From the NCBI GenBank assembly GCA_020847755.1, contig JADLBK010000166.1:1-45543 (forward strand): DNA of 45,543 bases. The letters are read 5' to 3'. Origin of the DNA: Flavobacteriales bacterium (GTDB taxonomy: Bacteria; Bacteroidota; Bacteroidia; Flavobacteriales_F; PHOS-HE28). The stretch's first letter is position 1; every line of letters starts with the position of its first letter. A program made the position numbers and the translations under genes. Positions 14,787 through 22,996 of the stretch are shown piece after piece. A model generated the notes under the pieces. It had not been told where the DNA came from, did not search any database, and worked only from the letters and a program-made list of their open reading frames with translations.

Positions 14787-15950
14787 TCACTTGAGGGCCG
14801 CCACGGCGGTGCTGTCCGTCGTGACAACGGCGGCACTGTCCGCCGGAGCGGTGGTGGTCGCTTCCTTCCAAAGCTCACCTTCCGGGGCCTTGGCGTTCGG
14901 CGGGTTCGTGCCGTGCAGCTTCAGGATGTAACTGGTCACGGCCTGCATCTCCGCTGGTTTAAGCTGGGCCTTCCAGGCGATCATGCCCTTCTCCGGCACC
15001 CCGTACTTGATGGTCTTGAACACGTTCTGCACCCCTCCTCCATGGATCCAGTGGTCATCGGTGAGGTTCGGACCGACGCCTCCTTCTCCGGCGCCACCAT
15101 GGCAGGCCTTGCAGTAGGCATCGAACGTGGCCCGCCCCCCGGCGATGGCGGCCTCATCGGTGAGCGCCGTCACGTTGGTCTCGTCCACCATGCCGGCGAA
15201 CTGGGCGAGGTAGGCATCCACATCGGCCTTGGCCTGGGCCATCTCCTGGCGGTACTCCTCTTCCTGCGTCGGCCAGATGTCCAGCACGTGGACGTTCAGC
15301 AGGAACACCACGCTCCAGATCACCGTGCCATAGAACAGCCAGAGCCACCAGGGCGGCAGCACGTTGTCCAGCTCGCGGATGCCGTCATACTCATGGTGCA
15401 TGAGCACATCCTTCTCCTGCTCCACCTTCACCGAGCGGGTGAGGCGCTGGAGGATGCCATCGGCGAACGTTGGACCCTCTGCGACCGAGGGCGTGTCGAC
15501 CTCCTCCTTGCCGGAGAGCGTGCGGGCCATGCCGCGCACCACGGAGAGCTGCCCGACGATGATGGCGAAGAGGATCACATTGATGGCGATCATCCACCAC
15601 ATGAGGGCGTTCACGGAGATGAGCACCGTGTTCATGCCCGTGGCCGCATGCAGATCGGCGGAGGCACCGAGCCCGACCAGGCAGAGGAGCCCGGCGGCAC
15701 GTCGGCCCTTCAGGTAGTCGGCCCACACCGTGCCGGTACCACCCAGCGTGCGCAGGATGCCGGACAAGGAGAGGATGATCACCACCTGCAGCACGGCGAC
15801 GGCCAGCAGCAGATAAACGATCTCCATGGATGCCGGAGCGGGTGCGGCGGCGATGACGGCATCGGCGGCCTGCGCCCGGACCACGGTGGTGCTGAGCATG
15901 GCTGCCCCGAGCGGGAGCAGGCGTTCCTTCCAGGAGGTCATGGTCTTCAT
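14787..15950 (-). CDS. ccoP: cbb3 oxidase cytochrome c subunit (CcoP-type, one heme)
   Basis: 387 residues. N-terminal membrane segments (about 40-60 and 95-135) are followed by the CcoP/FixP N-terminal domain (L-D-N-V-L-P-P-W-W-L-W-L-F-Y-G-T). A cytochrome c domain carries C-K-A-C-H and the axial region M-I-A-W-K. Proteobacterial CcoP has two CxxCH sites; only one is seen here, as is usual in Bacteroidota. It passes electrons to CcoO. The protein starts at the ATG at 15950, overlapping ccoQ by four bases; an ATG at 15941 is the alternative. Confidence 0.9.
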   Translation of the reverse strand: MKTMTSWKERLLPLGAAMLSTTVVRAQAADAVIAAAPAPASMEIVYLLLAVAVLQVVIILSLSGILRTLGGTGTVWADYLKGRRAAGLLCLVGLGASADLHAATGMNTVLISVNALMWWMIAINVILFAIIVGQLSVVRGMARTLSGKEEVDTPSVAEGPTFADGILQRLTRSVKVEQEKDVLMHHEYDGIRELDNVLPPWWLWLFYGTVIWSVVFLLNVHVLDIWPTQEEEYRQEMAQAKADVDAYLAQFAGMVDETNVTALTDEAAIAGGRATFDAYCKACHGGAGEGGVGPNLTDDHWIHGGGVQNVFKTIKYGVPEKGMIAWKAQLKPAEMQAVTSYILKLHGTNPPNAKAPEGELWKEATTTAPADSAAVVTTDSTAVAALK

Positions 15951-16141
15951 GGATGAAGCGTTCTGTCGGTGGTGGTGTCGGAGAAGGGCAGCTCCTCCAG
16001 GTGCTTGATGCGGCGCCGGTCGCTCGTGAGCACCAGCAGGCTGGCGGCGATGAACACCGTCAGGAAGATGACAAAGGCCAGGAGCGGGAACAGGTCCACG
16101 CCCTCGATGGAGGTCAGGTGGTGCTTGATGAACTTCAACAT
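15947..16141 (-). CDS. ccoQ: CcoQ-like small membrane subunit
   Basis: 64 residues: one membrane helix (about 17-40, L-F-P-L-L-A-F-V-I-F-L-T-V-F-I) and a basic then acidic cytoplasmic tail. Size and position between ccoNO and ccoP match CcoQ, which stabilises the core complex. The sequence itself is weakly conserved, so the call rests on context. Confidence 0.75.
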   Translation of the reverse strand: MLKFIKHHLTSIEGVDLFPLLAFVIFLTVFIAASLLVLTSDRRRIKHLEELPFSDTTTDRTLHP

Positions 16142-16165
16142 GGCCGCTGGTGTCCTGCGTGGTGA

Positions 16166-18298
16166 TCACTTGGCCGCCGTGGCCTGTGCGGGCGCCTTCG
16201 GACGGATGTCGGTGCCCAGGCGCTGCAGGTAGGCGATCAATGCCACGATCTCCAGTTCGGGGTTCGTCTCGATCTTGTCCTTCTTCAGGCTGGCGACGAT
16301 GGCGTCGGCCTGGGCCGACAGGTCGGTGTTCGCCTGGTCCGCGTACCCTTCCGGATAGGGCACCCCCAGGGTCTGCATCGCGCGGATCTTGGCGGGTGTG
16401 CTGGCCACATCGATCGGCGTCTCGTACAGCCAGGGGTAGGCCGGCATCAGCGAGCCGGCGCTCATGCTGGTGGGATCGAACATGTGGTAGTAATGCCAGC
16501 TATCGGGGTACTTCCCTCCCACCCGATGCAGGTCCGGCCCCGTGCGTTTGCTGCCCCACTGGAAGGGGTGGTCGTAGACGAACTCGCCCGCCTTGCTGTA
16601 TTCCCCGTAGCGCTCCGTCTCGCTGCGGAAGGGGCGGACCATCTGGGAGTGGCAGGTGTAGCAGCCTTCGCGGATGTAGATGTCCCTGCCTTGGAGCTCA
16701 AGGGGAGTGTAGGGTTTCACGCTGGCGATGGTGGGCACGTTGCTCTTGATGAGGAAGGTCGGAACCAGCTCGAAGACGCCGCCGATGGCCACCAGAACAA
16801 GGCTCACCACGAGCATCTGGATGGGCCTGCGCTCGATCCAGCGGTGCCAGTGACCGGCGCTCTCTCCGGCGTACTCCTTCTCGAGGGCCGGCGCCTCGGC
16901 CTCTTCATCCTTGATGAGCCTGCCGGCAGCCGCAGTGCGCCACACGTTGTATACCATGATCAACGCACCGGTCAGGTACAGCGTTCCACCAAGTCCGCGC
17001 AGCCAGTACGCATACTTGATCTGCAGCACGGTGTCCAGGAAGTTCTTGTACACCAGGTAACCGTCAGGTGTGAACTGCTTCCACATCAGGCTCTGGGTGA
17101 AGCCGGCGAAGTAGAGCGGTACGGCATAGAACACGATGCCCAGGGTACCGATCCAGAAGTGGGCGTTGGCCAGGCCCTTGCTGTACAGCTTCGTGCCGAA
17201 CAGGCGCGGCACCAGCCAGTACACCATGCCGAAGGTGAAGAAGCCGTTCCAGCCCAGGCCGCCGACGTGAACGTGGGCAATGGTCCAGTCCGTGAAGTGG
17301 CTGATGCTGTTGAAGAACTTGGTGCTGAGCAGCGGCCCCTCGAGCGTGGCCATGCCGTAGCAGGTGATGGCCACCACGAAGAACTTCAGGATGGGATCCT
17401 CGCGCACCCGGTCCCAGGCACCGCGCAGGGTGAGCAGGCCATTGAGCATGCCGCCCCAGCTCGGTGCGATGAGCATGATGCTGAAGACCGTGCCGAGGCT
17501 CTGCGCCCAGTCCGGCAGCGAACTGTAGAGCAGGTGGTGCGGGCCGGCCCAGATGTAGATGAAGATGAGCGCCCAGAAGTGGATGATCGAGAGCTTGTAG
17601 CTGTAAACCGGGCGGTTGGCCGCCTTGGGCATGAAGTAGTACATCAGACCCAGATAGGGCGTGGTGAGGAAGAAGGCCACGGCGTTGTGCCCATACCACC
17701 ATTGCACAAGCGCATCCTGCACGCCGGCGTACCAGCTGTAGCTCTTGAAGAGGCTCACCGGCACCTCGAAGCTGTTGACGATGTGCAGCATGGCCACGGT
17801 GACCCAGGTGGCGATGTAGAACCAGATGGCCACGTAGAGGTGACGCTCGCGGCGCTTGAGGATGGTGCCGAACATGTTGATGCCGAACACGACCCAGATG
17901 AGCGTGATGGCGATGTCGATCGGCCACTCCAGCTCGGCGTATTCCTTGCCGGTGGTGAGACCCAGGGGAAGGCTGATGGCGGCGGCCACGATGATCAACT
18001 GCCAGCCCCAGAAATGCACCCAGCTCAGCAGGTCGCTGAACATGCGCGCCTTGGCCAGGCGCTGCAGGCTGTAGTAGACGCCGGCGAAGATGCCGTTGCC
18101 CACGAAGGCGAAGATCACCGCGTTGGTGTGCAGTGGGCGCAGGCGACCGAAGGAGAGCCACTCGGCGATGTTCCAGGAGGGGATCACCATCTGGAAGGCC
18201 GCCGTGAGCCCGACGAGCATGCCCACGATGCCGAAGATGATCGTGGCCATCAGGAAGGCGTTCACGATCTTGTTGTCGTAATTGAAACGCTCGATCAT
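16166..18298 (-). CDS. ccoNO: cbb3 cytochrome oxidase, fused CcoN-CcoO subunits
   Basis: 710 residues joining two subunits. Residues about 1-480 are the heme-copper subunit I: H-T-N-A-V-I-F-A near the start, G-H-N-A-V-A-F-F-L for the CuB histidine, G-P-H-H-L-L-Y-S-S for the other two copper ligands, and S-H-F-T-D-W-T-I-A-H-V-H for heme ligands. Residues about 510-700 are the monoheme cytochrome c subunit II with E-G-C-Y-T-C-H-S-Q-M-V-R-P-F. The enzyme reduces oxygen at very low concentration and pumps protons. The fusion is typical of Bacteroidota. The start at 18298 lies four bases after the ccoS stop. Confidence 0.95.
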   Translation of the reverse strand: MIERFNYDNKIVNAFLMATIIFGIVGMLVGLTAAFQMVIPSWNIAEWLSFGRLRPLHTNAVIFAFVGNGIFAGVYYSLQRLAKARMFSDLLSWVHFWGWQLIIVAAAISLPLGLTTGKEYAELEWPIDIAITLIWVVFGINMFGTILKRRERHLYVAIWFYIATWVTVAMLHIVNSFEVPVSLFKSYSWYAGVQDALVQWWYGHNAVAFFLTTPYLGLMYYFMPKAANRPVYSYKLSIIHFWALIFIYIWAGPHHLLYSSLPDWAQSLGTVFSIMLIAPSWGGMLNGLLTLRGAWDRVREDPILKFFVVAITCYGMATLEGPLLSTKFFNSISHFTDWTIAHVHVGGLGWNGFFTFGMVYWLVPRLFGTKLYSKGLANAHFWIGTLGIVFYAVPLYFAGFTQSLMWKQFTPDGYLVYKNFLDTVLQIKYAYWLRGLGGTLYLTGALIMVYNVWRTAAAGRLIKDEEAEAPALEKEYAGESAGHWHRWIERRPIQMLVVSLVLVAIGGVFELVPTFLIKSNVPTIASVKPYTPLELQGRDIYIREGCYTCHSQMVRPFRSETERYGEYSKAGEFVYDHPFQWGSKRTGPDLHRVGGKYPDSWHYYHMFDPTSMSAGSLMPAYPWLYETPIDVASTPAKIRAMQTLGVPYPEGYADQANTDLSAQADAIVASLKKDKIETNPELEIVALIAYLQRLGTDIRPKAPAQATAAK

Positions 18299-18302
18299 CG
18301 CT

Positions 18303-18479
18303 TCACTTGGTGTTGTTCGACGGGTTGGTGGGAACGGCCGGCCGGTCATCGCCCAACATGCGCACGGCGGGCGACCGGTCGTCCTCGTACTGGCCGGAGC
18401 GCACCGCCCAGGTGAAAGCGGCCAGGAACACCACCGCCACGATGGTGCTGGCCGCGATCAGCAGGAAGATGACGCTCAT
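18303..18479 (-). CDS. ccoS: CcoS, cbb3 oxidase maturation protein
   Basis: 58 residues: one N-terminal helix (M-S-V-I-F-L-L-I-A-A-S-T-I-V-A-V) then W-A-V-R-S-G-Q-Y-E-D-D, the CcoS signature. CcoS is needed for heme and copper insertion into CcoN. An upstream in-frame ATG would add 14 residues; the later start matches the family. Confidence 0.88.
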   Translation of the reverse strand: MSVIFLLIAASTIVAVVFLAAFTWAVRSGQYEDDRSPAVRMLGDDRPAVPTNPSNNTK

Positions 18480-18547
18480 GGGGCTCGGTCCGGGTCCAAA
18501 AGTCACGGTCGTGTCATGCACCAGGGCTGACGGACCTCACCGGGCCG

Positions 18548-18563
18548 ACTGACTTTCGTCAGT
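18548..18563. promoter_or_regulatory. TGAC-N4-GTCA palindrome before ccoS-ccoNO
   Basis: ACTGAC-TTTC-GTCAGT, a perfect 6+4+6 inverted repeat that overlaps the ccoI stop codon and lies 69 bases before the ccoS start. A weak -7-like GACTTTTG sits between it and ccoS at 18497-18504 (minus strand). Its dimensions fit a Crp/Fnr-family site. A sister site lies at 21001-21012. Confidence 0.45.
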
Positions 18564-20964
18564 TCCGCGTGCTGAGCCCGAGGCGGCGGGCACGGAGCCA
18601 CACGGCCAGGGAGACGAAGCCGACCACCGTCACTGAACTGAGGGGCATCAGGATCGCGGCGATCAGGGGCGTCAGCTGACCGCTGACCGCAAAGGCGACA
18701 CCCGTGATGTTGTAGCCCAGGGAGAGCAGCAGGCTGGCCCGCACGATGCGCCTCGCACTGCGGGCCAGACGCAGGGCGGCAGGCAGGTCGCCGAAGGCGC
18801 GAACATCGAGGATCGCGTCGCTGGCCGGCGTGAGTGCAGCGCTGGTCTCGCTCACGGTGATGCCCACATCGCTCTGCCGAAGGGCGCCGGCATCGTTCAG
18901 GCCGTCCCCGACCATCAGCACGCGCCGTCCCTTGGCCTGCAGGCCACGGACGAACACCGCCTTGTCCACGGGTGAGCAACCGGTGCGCACCTGGTGCGGG
19001 GCGAACACATCGGCCACGTCCTTGTCCACGGACAGGTCGCCGGTGAGCAGGTAGGTGTCGGTGAGGCAGGCCGTGGCCCCCACGACAGTGGCCATGCCGG
19101 TGCGTGCGCGCTTGCTGATCTCGAAATGGCCGAGGTGCGCACCATCCACCGACACATGGACATGGGCGGACCCGTTGGACCGTGGTCGTTCCTCGCCGCC
19201 GGTGAAGGAGGCCGAGCCGATACGCACACGATGGCCGTCGACCTCCCCGCGAACGCCTGCACCGACCTCCTCGGCCACCTCGGTCGCGTGGCCGGCATGC
19301 CCGCGGAGGTGGTGGAACAAGACGGCGCTGAGCGGGTGCAGGCTGTTGTGGGCGAGGCTTCGTACGCGTGCCAGGGTCACCGGGTCCGGAGCGGGACCCA
19401 CGAACCGCACGGCGTGGGCCCCACGCTCGGTGAGGGTGCCCGTCTTGTCGAACACGGTGGTGTCCACGGATGCGATACGCTCCACGACTTCCGCATCCCG
19501 CAGGAACAGGCCACGACGACCCAACAGGCGGATGGTGTGCCCATACGTGAAGGGCATGCTCAGGGCCAGGGCGCAGGGGCAGGCCACGATGAGGACCGCG
19601 GTCACCACCGGCCACACCTGGGCGGTATCGCGTCCCCACCAGTACAGGCCGGCGCCTACGGCCAGCAGCACCACGGCCACGGTGAACCGCCGGGCCACGG
19701 CATCGATGAGGCGTGGCATGCCCGGGCGGTCGGTACCTGCCGCGTGCTCTTCCCACAAGCGCTTCAGATGGCTGTCCGCGAAGGCGCGCAGCACCTGCAG
19801 TTCGATGGCGGCTCCGCGCTGGCGGCCGCCCGCCTTCACCACCTCGCCCGCGGCACGGCGCACGGGCAGCGGTTCGCCGGTGATGAAGCTGTTGTCGATG
19901 TGCCCCTCGCCCGCCACGAGCACCGCATCCACGGGCACCAGCTCCTGGTCGCGCACCACGATGCGGTCACCCGGCCGCAGATCACCGACGGCCACGGGCT
20001 CCTCCGCATCGCCTGTTCGGCGAAGCACCACCAAGGGAAGAAAGTCGTTCAACCCCCGGTCGAAGCTCAAGGCACCATAGGTGTACGCCTGATACCAGCG
20101 GCCCACGAGCAGGAAGAACAGCAGGCCGGCGAGCGAGTCGAAATAACCCGGTCCGATGCCCGTCGCCACGTCCCACACACTGCGTGCGAACAGCGCGATG
20201 ATGCCCAGGGCGATGGGTTGGTCGATGTTCACCTGGCGTGTGCGGAGCCCCGCCCAGGCCGAACGGAAGTAGTCGGTGCTGCTGAAGAACACCACCGGCA
20301 GCGCGAACACCAGGCTGAGGAACTGGAACCCCCGCTTGAGTTGATCGTCACTCGCATCGGCGCCGAGGTACTCCGGGAAGCTGAAGAGCATGATGTTCCC
20401 GAATGCGAAGGCGGCGATGCCCAACCGGAGGTACAGGATCCGTGGGACCCCGGGACCACGGTCGCCCGTGGAGGCCTTTCCGCGGCCGTCCAACGATGGG
20501 CCATAGCCCAGTCGGCGCAACAGTTCCACCAGCGCCCTCAGGCTCATGCGCTCCTCGCGGAACGTAACGGTGAGCTCCTTGCTCGTGAAGCGGACGCGGG
20601 AACGGAGCACGGCCGCATCGATGCGTTGAAGGTGCTCGAGCAGCCAGATGCAGCTGCTGCAGTGCATCTGGGGGATGTGGAAGGTGACACGGGTGATGCC
20701 ATCCTCACTGTACTCCACCAGCCGGTCGCGCACCTCCGGAAGGTCGAACAGCTCGGCCCGCATGGCGTGGCCATCCTGCTCCACCTTCGCCCCGGGCCGT
20801 TCGCTGAGGGCGTAGTAATCACAGAGCCCGCTTTCCTGCAGCAGTCCGTACACGGCATGGCAGCCCTGACAGCAGAAGTCGTGGTCCTCCGCCTTCAGGT
20901 GATCGCCTCCACACGCATCACCACAGTGGTAACAGCGCACCACCTCCCCCACCTGCTGCGGCAT
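18559..20964 (-). CDS. ccoI: CcoI/FixI copper-transporting P-type ATPase
   Basis: 801 residues. Cysteine-rich N-terminus (C-Y-H-C, C-C-Q-G-C-H), then a heavy-metal domain with M-H-C-S-S-C at 100-105. Membrane metal site C-P-C at 462-464, phosphorylation site D-K-T-G-T-L-T at 506-512, H-P motif in S-L-H-P-L-S, hinge G-D-G-L-N-D. The actuator loop reads T-G-E-P instead of the common T-G-E-S. It exports copper needed to build the cbb3 oxidase. First gene of the locus, with a promoter and palindrome directly upstream. Confidence 0.94.
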   Translation of the reverse strand: MPQQVGEVVRCYHCGDACGGDHLKAEDHDFCCQGCHAVYGLLQESGLCDYYALSERPGAKVEQDGHAMRAELFDLPEVRDRLVEYSEDGITRVTFHIPQMHCSSCIWLLEHLQRIDAAVLRSRVRFTSKELTVTFREERMSLRALVELLRRLGYGPSLDGRGKASTGDRGPGVPRILYLRLGIAAFAFGNIMLFSFPEYLGADASDDQLKRGFQFLSLVFALPVVFFSSTDYFRSAWAGLRTRQVNIDQPIALGIIALFARSVWDVATGIGPGYFDSLAGLLFFLLVGRWYQAYTYGALSFDRGLNDFLPLVVLRRTGDAEEPVAVGDLRPGDRIVVRDQELVPVDAVLVAGEGHIDNSFITGEPLPVRRAAGEVVKAGGRQRGAAIELQVLRAFADSHLKRLWEEHAAGTDRPGMPRLIDAVARRFTVAVVLLAVGAGLYWWGRDTAQVWPVVTAVLIVACPCALALSMPFTYGHTIRLLGRRGLFLRDAEVVERIASVDTTVFDKTGTLTERGAHAVRFVGPAPDPVTLARVRSLAHNSLHPLSAVLFHHLRGHAGHATEVAEEVGAGVRGEVDGHRVRIGSASFTGGEERPRSNGSAHVHVSVDGAHLGHFEISKRARTGMATVVGATACLTDTYLLTGDLSVDKDVADVFAPHQVRTGCSPVDKAVFVRGLQAKGRRVLMVGDGLNDAGALRQSDVGITVSETSAALTPASDAILDVRAFGDLPAALRLARSARRIVRASLLLSLGYNITGVAFAVSGQLTPLIAAILMPLSSVTVVGFVSLAVWLRARRLGLSTRN

Positions 20965-20968
20965 GGCG

Positions 20969-20976
20969 CGAAGGTC
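20969..20976 (-). promoter_or_regulatory. -7-like element GACCTTCG for ccoI
   Basis: Minus-strand GACCTTCG, four bases before the ccoI ATG, one base off the local TACCTTCG form. It would give an almost leaderless message and places the palindrome centre at 21006.5 about 42 bases before the start point, the classical activator position. Confidence 0.4.
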
Positions 20977-21000
20977 GGACCGGGGTGGCGGCGCCGGACC

Positions 21001-21012
21001 TGACGAGCGTCA
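21001..21012. promoter_or_regulatory. TGAC-N4-GTCA palindrome upstream of ccoI
   Basis: TGAC-GAGC-GTCA in the 139-base divergent region between ccoI and the methyltransferase gene, same half-sites and spacing as at 18548-18563. A candidate operator for an oxygen-sensing Crp/Fnr-family activator. Confidence 0.45.
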
Positions 21013-21082
21013 TTCCAAGTGGGCCACCCACGATCGTCATGGATGCGCATGGCGGAACAGAGGCGTCAAGCTGGGGCTCGGG

Positions 21083-21090
21083 TACCTTTG
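21083..21090 (+). promoter_or_regulatory. -7 promoter element TACCTTTG
   Basis: Exact TAnnTTTG match 13 bases before the methyltransferase ATG at 21104, which would give a very short leader. Confidence 0.55.
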
Positions 21091-21103
21091 CGGACCCTGG
21101 CCC

Positions 21104-21892
21104 ATGGAACAGCACCTACAGCGCATCGGCAGCTTTCTGAACCACTTGGTCCATGCACGGGGTCCGCATGGCATCCACTCTCCGTTCGTGTACACACTGA
21201 TCACCGAGGTGCTCAGGAACGACCATGAACGCCCGGAGTTCGAGTCCATCGAGCACCTGCGGGAGGAGCTGCTGTCGAGCGACCGCACCATCGAGGTGAA
21301 CGACCTCGGGGCGGGCTCACGCGTGCTCGACCAGCCCGTGCGCCACGTGGCCGACATGGCGCGCACCGCTCTGAAGCCACCACGCCAGGCCCGGCTGCTG
21401 TTCCGACTGGCCCGCTACTTCGACCCCGCCACGGTGCTGGAACTGGGCACCTCGTTCGGCCTCACCACGCTGTACCTCGGCCTGGGTGCGGAGAACGGGG
21501 AGGTGACGACGATCGAGGGCTGCCCACGGACCTTTCAGATCGCCCAGCATCATGTCGAGCGCTCAGGCCTGCGCAACATCCGGCCGGTGCTCGGCGCATT
21601 CAGGACACGGCTCCCCGATATCCTGCGCGGCATGGAGAAGCTCGATCTGGTCTTCCTCGACGGTCATCACGAAAAGGCGGCCACGCTGGAGCTCTTCGAG
21701 CAATGCCTCGCAAAGGCGCATCCGGGGTCGTTGTTCGTTCTGGATGACATCCACTGGAGCAGGGGCATGGAGGAGGCGTGGGAAGCGGTGAAGGCCCACC
21801 CGCGGGTGACCGTGACCATCGATCTGTACGACCTCGGGCTCGTATTCTTCCGCACCGAACAAGCGCCCCAGCATTTCCGTTCCCGCTACTGA
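21104..21892 (+). CDS. Class I SAM-dependent methyltransferase
   Basis: 262 residues. The SAM-binding motif I is V-L-E-L-G-T-S-F-G-L-T-T-L near residue 110, with an acidic post-I residue in T-T-I-E-G. L-D-L-V-F-L-D-G-H-H is motif IV and F-V-L-D-D-I-H-W follows, the pattern of O-methyltransferase-like (methyltransferase-24 type) enzymes. The N-terminal G-P-H-G-I-H-S-P-F-V-Y block is found in a Bacteroidota group of such proteins. The substrate is unknown. The frame is open further upstream, but the ATG at 21104 directly follows a -7 element. Confidence 0.82.
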   Translation: MEQHLQRIGSFLNHLVHARGPHGIHSPFVYTLITEVLRNDHERPEFESIEHLREELLSSDRTIEVNDLGAGSRVLDQPVRHVADMARTALKPPRQARLLFRLARYFDPATVLELGTSFGLTTLYLGLGAENGEVTTIEGCPRTFQIAQHHVERSGLRNIRPVLGAFRTRLPDILRGMEKLDLVFLDGHHEKAATLELFEQCLAKAHPGSLFVLDDIHWSRGMEEAWEAVKAHPRVTVTIDLYDLGLVFFRTEQAPQHFRSRY

Positions 21893-21942
21893 CCCCTGCG
21901 CTCCTGAACGCAGCGCTGCACACGGACCGAAAGCCACCTCAC

Positions 21943-22494
21943 ATGAAGATCTACACGCGCACCGGGGATAAAGGTGAGACCGGCCTGCTGGGCGGGGAGC
22001 GGGTGGCCAAGCACGACGCGCGCATCGAGGCGTACGGCACGGTGGACGAGCTGAACAGCCACCTCGGTCTGCTTCGCGACCAGGCACCGGAGGAGCACAG
22101 GGCCCTCCTGGAGCACGTCCAGGACACGCTGTTCGCGCTGGGATCGCGCCTGGCCTGCACGTCGGACGCCGACGCCGAACGGTTCAAGCTCCCGCAGCTC
22201 ACCGAAGCCCATGTGACGTCCTTGGAGGACGCGATGGACGCGATGGATCGGGAACTGCCGCCGATGCGGAACTTCATCCTGCCGGGCGGCCACCCCTGTG
22301 TGTCGCAGGCCCACATATGCCGCACGGTGTGCCGCCGGGCCGAACGACGGGTGGTGGAGCTGGCAACGGTGGTCCCCATCCCGCCGGTGGTGGTGGAGTA
22401 CCTGAACCGGCTCAGCGATCTGCTCTTCGTCCTCGCCCGTCACATAGGCATGCGCGTGAAGGTGGTGGAAACCCCCTGGAAACCGCGCGGCTGA
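21943..22494 (+). CDS. Cob(I)alamin adenosyltransferase, PduO type
   Basis: 183 residues. The N-terminal ATP-binding motif T-R-T-G-D-K-G-E-T-G-L-L-G-G is followed by A-Y-G-T-V-D-E-L-N-S. The C-terminal block R-T-V-C-R-R-A-E-R-R-V-V is also present, so the full family set is there. It transfers the adenosyl group from ATP to cob(I)alamin to make adenosylcobalamin. It lies 50 bases after the methyltransferase. Adenosylcobalamin is also the chromophore of CarH-type light sensors, a possible but unproven link to the operator cluster at 6096-6310. Confidence 0.92.
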   Translation: MKIYTRTGDKGETGLLGGERVAKHDARIEAYGTVDELNSHLGLLRDQAPEEHRALLEHVQDTLFALGSRLACTSDADAERFKLPQLTEAHVTSLEDAMDAMDRELPPMRNFILPGGHPCVSQAHICRTVCRRAERRVVELATVVPIPPVVVEYLNRLSDLLFVLARHIGMRVKVVETPWKPRG

Positions 22495-22557
22495 AGGTCA
22501 AGGGGATGGGCGTGCCAGGCGGTTGATAACTACCCGGCCACAGGTGGGGCATCCGGT

Positions 22558-22565
22558 TATATTTG
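22558..22565 (+). promoter_or_regulatory. -7 promoter element TATATTTG
   Basis: Exact TAnnTTTG match 34 bases before the small acidic protein gene. Confidence 0.55.
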
Positions 22566-22599
22566 CGCCCGTTTTACCGGAACCTGCAACCCGCGCCCG

Positions 22600-22821
22600 A
22601 TGTATTGGACACTGGAACTGGCCTCCTACCTGGAGGATGCGCCCTGGCCCGCCACCAAGGACGAGCTGATCGACTTCGCCATGCGCACAGGCGCCCCCCT
22701 GGAGGTGGTGGAGAACCTGCAGGCCATCGAGGACGACGAGGAGGTGTTCGAGAGCATCGAGGACATCTGGCCGGACTACCCCTCCAAGGAGGATTTCTTC
22801 TTCAACGAGGACGAGTACTGA
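22600..22821 (+). CDS. Small acidic DUF2795-like protein
   Basis: 73 residues, strongly acidic toward the C-terminus (ends F-F-F-N-E-D-E-Y). The N-terminus M-Y-W-T-L-E-L-A-S-Y-L-E-D-A-P-W-P-A-T-K and the block R-T-G-A-P-L-E-V-V-E-N-L match the Bacteroidota group I know as DUF2795. No function is established and nothing in the sequence suggests catalysis. It has its own promoter and its own strong terminator. Confidence 0.8.
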   Translation: MYWTLELASYLEDAPWPATKDELIDFAMRTGAPLEVVENLQAIEDDEEVFESIEDIWPDYPSKEDFFFNEDEY

Positions 22822-22842
22822 GCGGATCGATCCCCGCCTGAG

Positions 22843-22872
22843 GACCCCCGGTGCACCCGGGGGTCTTTCGTT
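22843..22872 (+). terminator. Rho-independent terminator
   Basis: GACCCCCGG-TGCAC-CCGGGGGTC followed by TTTCGTT: a perfect nine-pair stem, 21 bases after the DUF2795-like stop. Confidence 0.88.
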
Positions 22873-22932
22873 ATCGGCTGCCAGATCGGCGCAGCATGCC
22901 CAACGGCATGGTCCGTGCTCGCGCCATCCCCC

Positions 22933-22940
22933 TAACTTCG
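22933..22940 (+). promoter_or_regulatory. -7-like promoter element TAACTTCG for secA
   Basis: TAACTTCG, the same octamer as before pabB (35439-35446), 56 bases upstream of the secA ATG and after the terminator. Confidence 0.45.
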
Positions 22941-22996
22941 CGCGCTTCCGCCGGGCCCCTCCGGTCCAATAAGCGGTACCATTCCTGCATTCAGCC

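Noticed and set aside
16484..18415. Long open frame on the plus strand opposite ccoNO
   Set aside because: Rich in His, Glu, Gly and Arg as expected for the antisense of a GC-rich gene; no family motif, while the opposite strand has full heme-copper oxidase motifs.
18994..21003. Long open frame on the plus strand opposite ccoI
   Set aside because: Antisense shadow of a complete P-type ATPase gene; composition is biased and no domain is recognisable.
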